The notes beneath the pieces were generated by a model. That model ran no database searches. It was not told the DNA's origin and was given only the letters and a program-made list of their open reading frames with translations. Made by a program: the position numbers and the translations under genes. A stretch of DNA of 11,440 bases from an uncultured Sphingomonadaceae bacterium (GTDB lineage: Bacteria; Pseudomonadota; Alphaproteobacteria; Sphingomonadales; Sphingomonadaceae): contig CAMLGC010000080.1 in NCBI GenBank assembly GCA_946479505.1, forward strand, positions 1 through 11,440. Direction: 5' to 3'. Every line of letters begins with the position of its first letter. Within the stretch, counting starts at the first letter, position 1. This document shows, in pieces, positions 7,653-11,440 of this stretch.

Positions 7653-8267
7653 ATGGCCAAGCTCTATTTCTACTACGCCTCGATGAATGCGGGGAAATCG
7701 ACGACGCTGCTCCAGGCGGATTTCAACTATCGCGAGCGCGGCATGGAGACGATGCTGTTCACCGCCGCGGTCCACGATCGCGGCGGGACGGGCGTGATCG
7801 ATTCACGGATCGGACTTTCGGCGCAGGCGACGCCGTTCGCCGCCGACACCGACATCGCCGTGCTGGTCGCCGAGCGGCACGCGCACGGCCGGATCGCGTG
7901 TGTGCTGATCGACGAGGCGCAGTTCCTCACCGCCTCGCAGGTCAGCCAGCTCGCGCACATCGCCGACGTGCTGGGCATCCCCGTGCTCGCCTACGGGCTG
8001 CGCACCGATTTTCGCGGCGACTTGTTCGAAGGCGCGGCGCGGCTGCTCGCGATCGCCGACGCGCTCATCGAATTGAAGTCGGTCTGCACCTGCGGGCGCA
8101 AGGCGACAATGAACATGCGCATCGATGCCGAAGGGCGGCCGGTGCGCGAGGGCGCGCAGACCGAGATCGGCGGCAACGACCGCTATGTCGCGCTGTGCCG
8201 CAAGCATTTCGCCGAGACGCTCGCCGGAACCGCATCGCTCAGCATCGGTTCACCTGAGAGTTGCTAG
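7653..8267 (+). CDS. tdk: Thymidine kinase, class II (TK1-like)
   Basis: This enzyme phosphorylates thymidine to dTMP with ATP in the pyrimidine salvage pathway. The 204-residue product is of the tetrameric TK1/E. coli Tdk type. It shows the P-loop MNAGKST (11-17), the Walker B segment with presumed catalytic Glu VLIDEAQF (84-91), YGLRTDF (114-120), zinc-ligand candidates C145/C147 and C182/H185, and a substrate-lasso region near EIGGNDRYVALC (171-182). All expected motifs are intact. It stands 36 nt after rbfA where truB would normally follow, so it interrupts the ribosome-maturation cluster. No Shine-Dalgarno sequence precedes ATG 7653; the upstream sequence is CTAGAAC then CGCGCGC, which would suit a leaderless message with a promoter -10 element at 7639-7644. 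Base composition looks like that of its neighbours, giving no sign of recent transfer. Confidence 0.95.
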   Translation: MAKLYFYYASMNAGKSTTLLQADFNYRERGMETMLFTAAVHDRGGTGVIDSRIGLSAQATPFAADTDIAVLVAERHAHGRIACVLIDEAQFLTASQVSQLAHIADVLGIPVLAYGLRTDFRGDLFEGAARLLAIADALIELKSVCTCGRKATMNMRIDAEGRPVREGAQTEIGGNDRYVALCRKHFAETLAGTASLSIGSPESC

Positions 8268-8295
8268 ACATGCAAGCGCCGCGAGGGGTTGGGGC

Positions 8296-8301
8296 AAGGA
8301 G
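8296..8301 (+). promoter_or_regulatory. Shine-Dalgarno sequence setting the start at 8310
   Basis: AAGGAG lies 8 nt before ATG 8310. This favours 8310 over an in-frame TTG at 8289, and ATG 8310 is where a signal peptide begins. Confidence 0.7.
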
Positions 8302-8309
8302 CAGAGATT

Positions 8310-8717
8310 ATGCGCATCATTCCCCTGATCGCTCTGATTAGCGCGGGCGCAGCCACCACCGCGGGCTGTGCCGCCAATATGCAGCAGCAGCGCCCGATCG
8401 GCGTCGAGACCACCATCGCCTATGCGGCGAACGGCGGCATCCGCAATTGGGAGGCAGGACCGCCCGACAGCGGTATCCTCTACGTGCAGGACCGCAACCT
8501 CAAATGGTACAAGGTCGAGATGAGCGGCCCGTGCATCGAGACACGCGCCGGCCCGATGACGGTTCTTTACACCACCAACGCGACCGGGCGGCTCGACACC
8601 TTCTCGGAGCTCAGCTTCCCCGATTATCCCGGCCGCACCTGCGGCATCAAGCGCATCACGACCAGCCTGCCGCCCCCCAGCCAGCCCGGCGCGCCCGATA
8701 CCGAGGCCGACGACTGA
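8310..8717 (+). CDS. Small putative lipoprotein, DUF6491-like
   Basis: I cannot give this 135-residue protein a function. It starts with a signal peptide, MRIIPLIALISAGAATTAGC, whose Cys20 after Ala-Gly suits lipoprotein processing, so it is probably anchored in a membrane facing the periplasm. The mature part follows a pattern I associate with DUF6491 proteins of alphaproteobacteria: GGIRNWEAGPPDSGILYVQD, then LKWYKVEMSGPC, then a hydrophobic strand, then FPDYPGRTCGIKRI. Cys residues in GPC and RTC could pair. The last 20 residues are Pro-rich then acidic. The start follows a strong SD 8 nt upstream. It sits between tdk and truB, 42 nt after tdk and 44 nt before truB. It does not belong to the ribosome-maturation pathway and may be carried along with tdk. 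Gene reality is well supported; the family name is from memory only. Confidence 0.75.
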   Translation: MRIIPLIALISAGAATTAGCAANMQQQRPIGVETTIAYAANGGIRNWEAGPPDSGILYVQDRNLKWYKVEMSGPCIETRAGPMTVLYTTNATGRLDTFSELSFPDYPGRTCGIKRITTSLPPPSQPGAPDTEADD

Positions 8718-8726
8718 TCGGCGCCC

Positions 8727-8754
8727 TTGGGTTCGCGCGGCTGCCCGTCTAGGG
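8727..8754 (+). promoter_or_regulatory. Candidate promoter for a leaderless truB transcript
   Basis: TTGGGT (8727-8732) and CTAGGG (8749-8754) are 16 bp apart, and ATG 8762 begins 7 nt after the second box, where transcription would start. No convincing SD precedes truB, although AGGG within the box could serve weakly. This is inference. Confidence 0.35.
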
Positions 8755-8761
8755 CAGCGCG

Positions 8762-9760
8762 ATGCACGGCTGGATCATCCTGGACAAGCCCGTCGGCCTG
8801 GGCTCGACCCAGGCCGTGTCGGCGGTGAAGCGCGCCTTGCGCGAAGGCGGCTATCCGAAGCGCAAGGTGGGGCACGGTGGCACGCTCGATCCGCTCGCGT
8901 CGGGCGTGCTTCCGATCGCGATCGGCGAGGCGACCAAGCTCGCCGGGCGGATGCTCGACAGCGACAAGGTGTATGAATTCACGCTTCGCTTCGGCGAGGA
9001 GACCGACACGCTCGACGCCGAAGGCGCGGTGATCGAGGCGAGCGACGCGCGGCCGACGCTTGGCGACATCGAGGCGGTGCTGCCGCGCTTCACCGGGCGG
9101 ATCGAGCAGGTGCCGCCGGCCTATTCGGCGCTCAAGGTGGGCGGCAAGCGGGCCTATGCTCTGGCGCGGAGCGGCGAGGAAGTGACGCTCGCGACGCGGG
9201 ATGTGACGGTGCACTCGCTCCGACCCTCCCCGGGACGACGAGGGGGACCATTGGCGCCAGCGAATGGTGGAGGGGCGCTAACCACGCGCGACTCGCCTGG
9301 GGCAAAGCCCCGCCACCACGATGTTTCGCATCGCGGTCCCACTCCCCGTTCCGGGGAGGATCAGGTTACCCTCGTTGCCCGCGTCTCGAAGGGCACCTAT
9401 ATCCGGAGCCTCGCGCGAGACATTGCGCGGGCACTCGGCACCGTCGGGCATGTCACGATGCTGCGCCGGACGAAGGCGGGTCCGTTCGGGCTCGACTCGG
9501 CGATTTCGCTGGACAAACTCGCCGAAGCCGCTAAGGCCCGCGCCCTTGAGGACTTGTCTCTGCCATTGAGCACGGCGCTGGACGACATCCCGGCTCTCGC
9601 GCTCACCCCCGATCAGGCAGGGCTGCTCCGCCAGGGGCGGGTCCTGATCGGGAACGCCGTCGACGATGGCCAATACTTCGCGACCGACGGAACAACGCCC
9701 GTCGCGCTGGTGGAGGCGAAGGACCGCGAGGTCCGGGTCGTTCGCGGCTTCAACCTGTGA
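8762..9760 (+). CDS. truB: tRNA pseudouridine(55) synthase TruB with an in-frame repeat-encoded insert
   Basis: TruB converts U55 of the tRNA T-loop to pseudouridine and also acts as a tRNA chaperone. The 332-residue product has all family motifs: GHGGTLDPLASGVLPI with catalytic Asp43, YEFTLRFGEETDTLDAEG (71-88), QVPPAYSALKVGGKRAYALAR (116-136), SKGTYIRSLARDIA (209-222), LRRTKAGPFG, and a TruB_C/PUA-like end. Between VTVHSL (148-153) and the strand VTLVARVSKGTYI (202-214), where other TruB proteins have only a short turn, there are about 46 extra residues (155-200) rich in Gly, Pro, Arg and His. They are exactly the translation of a palindromic repeat (9222-9360). Reading frame and every motif after it are intact. 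Without the insert the protein would be about 286 residues, near normal size. It is followed by rpsO after 23 nt, the standard order. Confidence 0.95.
   Translation: MHGWIILDKPVGLGSTQAVSAVKRALREGGYPKRKVGHGGTLDPLASGVLPIAIGEATKLAGRMLDSDKVYEFTLRFGEETDTLDAEGAVIEASDARPTLGDIEAVLPRFTGRIEQVPPAYSALKVGGKRAYALARSGEEVTLATRDVTVHSLRPSPGRRGGPLAPANGGGALTTRDSPGAKPRHHDVSHRGPTPRSGEDQVTLVARVSKGTYIRSLARDIARALGTVGHVTMLRRTKAGPFGLDSAISLDKLAEAAKARALEDLSLPLSTALDDIPALALTPDQAGLLRQGRVLIGNAVDDGQYFATDGTTPVALVEAKDREVRVVRGFNL
9222..9360. repeat. Inverted-dimer palindromic element (family A) inside truB
   Basis: The right arm (about 9310-9360) has CGATG/CATCG (9319-9323 with 9329-9333) and CTCCCCG/CGGGGAG (9342-9348 with 9352-9358), and is the same unit as the arm at 1-45. 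The left arm (about 9222-9275) is that unit in reverse orientation, with ACCATT/AATGGT (9247-9252 with 9263-9268) and the diverged pair CCTC/GAGG. A centre of about 34 nt separates them. One TAA (9279-9281) falls in a frame other than that of truB. Ends are approximate. Confidence 0.82.
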
Positions 9761-9783
9761 CCCACGATGTCGAAGGAAATTGA

Positions 9784-10053
9784 ATGTCGATCACGCAGGA
9801 GCGCAAGGACGCGCTCGTCAAGGAACATGGTCGCGCCAAGGGCGACACCGGCTCGACCGAGGTCCAGGTCGCGATCCTCACCGAGCGCATCAAGAATCTC
9901 ACTGAGCATTTCAAGACCCACGCGAAGGACAACCACTCGCGCCGCGGCCTCCTGATGCTCGTCAACAAGCGCCGGTCGCTGCTGGACTATCTTCGGACCA
10001 CCGATGGCCAGCGCTATCTCGACCTGATCGCGAAGCTCGGCCTTCGGAAATAA
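9784..10053 (+). CDS. rpsO: 30S ribosomal protein S15
   Basis: S15 is a primary binding protein of the 16S rRNA central domain and also forms an intersubunit bridge. The 89-residue product is the exact family length and matches along its whole course: [65 protein letters not shown], ending LIAKLGLRK. The SD GAAGGA lies 6 nt before ATG 9784. It follows truB by 23 nt and precedes pnp, the arrangement found in many proteobacteria. S15 of E. coli represses its own translation through its leader; the very short leader here does not reveal whether that applies. A strong hairpin follows the stop directly. Confidence 0.98.
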   Translation: MSITQERKDALVKEHGRAKGDTGSTEVQVAILTERIKNLTEHFKTHAKDNHSRRGLLMLVNKRRSLLDYLRTTDGQRYLDLIAKLGLRK

Positions 10054-10056
10054 TCG

Positions 10057-10081
10057 CAAGGGCGCCCTCGCGGCGCCCTTG
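10057..10081 (+). terminator. Hairpin after rpsO (attenuator or processing site)
   Basis: CAAGGGCGCC (10057-10066) pairs perfectly with GGCGCCCTTG (10072-10081) around the loop CTCGC, only 3 nt after the rpsO stop. The 10-bp stem is very stable, but the sequence after it (TCGCAT) is not U-rich. It may therefore be a partial terminator or 3'-protecting structure allowing some read-through into pnp, similar in position to the E. coli rpsO terminator. Confidence 0.65.
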
Positions 10082-10090
10082 TCGCATATG

Positions 10091-10141
10091 TGTCCCCGCG
10101 AAGGCGGGGACCCAGACTGGGCTCCCGCCTTCGGGAGCACA
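10091..10141. repeat. Inverted-pair palindromic repeat (family C) in the rpsO-pnp spacer
   Basis: GTCCCCGC (10092-10099) pairs with GCGGGGAC (10104-10111) around GAAG. GCTCCCG (10121-10127) pairs with CGGGAGC (10132-10138) around CCTT. The two halves are inverted versions of one unit (TCCCCGCGAAGGCGGGGACCC and its complement) centred on CCCAGACTGGG. The second half seems to have lost a GC dinucleotide from its loop side. This is a repeat type common in sphingomonads, by my recollection. A 9-bp direct repeat, CACAATTCG, starts at its right end (10138-10146) and recurs at 10153-10161. Confidence 0.8.
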
Positions 10142-10262
10142 ATTCGCCAGAACACAATTCGGTGAACTGGCACGGGGCACGACAGGCCTCGCACCGCACG
10201 GGCCGGATTAGCCCGCACACAGGCCCCGGACCGCATCGGGCGGCCGGAGTGAAGGAAATCAG

Positions 10263-11440
<1,178 letters not shown>

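Noticed and set aside
9222..9360. truB as a pseudogene broken by the repeat
   Set aside because: The frame is continuous, the insert keeps phase, and all motifs before and after it including catalytic Asp43 and the C-terminal domain are intact.
7101..10141. CRISPR array
   Set aside because: The repeats are palindromic doublets hundreds to thousands of bases apart, without regularly spaced spacers or cas genes.

Overview
This window looks like a chromosomal stretch of a high-GC alphaproteobacterium, most likely a sphingomonad (Sphingomonas or a close relative). I infer this from three things: the conserved order rimP-nusA-ylxR-infB-rbfA-truB-rpsO-pnp, protein variants typical of alphaproteobacteria (a YlxR protein with an L7Ae-like C-terminal half, and an IF2 with a charged alphaproteobacterial N-terminus), and GC-rich palindromic repeats of the kind scattered through sphingomonad genomes. 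No database search was possible.

Layout. Positions 1-48 hold one arm of a palindromic repeat. A lipoprotein-type PQQ-dependent sugar dehydrogenase follows on the minus strand (49-1296). The spacer at 1297-1489 carries a good sigma70-like promoter (TTGCCA-17-TATATC) pointing right. From 1490 to the end every gene is on the plus strand: rimP, nusA, ylxR, infB (starts GTG, directly abutting ylxR), rbfA, then two genes foreign to the usual cluster (class II thymidine kinase and a small DUF6491-like lipoprotein), then truB, rpsO and the first half of pnp, which runs off the window.

The cluster serves translation and RNA metabolism. RimP and RbfA mature the 30S subunit, NusA and YlxR act with RNA and RNA polymerase, IF2 delivers initiator tRNA, TruB makes Psi55 in tRNA, S15 is a primary 16S-binding protein, and PNPase degrades RNA. 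Tight spacing and overlapping genes in the first half point to cotranscription.

The most interesting feature is a set of inverted-dimer palindromic elements resembling REPINs/BIMEs, in three sequence families, inserted at several points of this essential operon. Two appear to lie inside coding sequence and in frame: one adds about 33 residues to the N-terminus of YlxR, the other about 46 residues to a domain-II hairpin of TruB. A third lies between infB and rbfA and places the rbfA Shine-Dalgarno sequence in the 3' strand of a perfect 9-bp hairpin. A fourth, of another family, lies between rpsO and pnp, and a single arm of the truB family ends the sugar dehydrogenase gene. This resembles the protein-embedded palindromic elements of Rickettsia, here in housekeeping genes of a free-living lineage.
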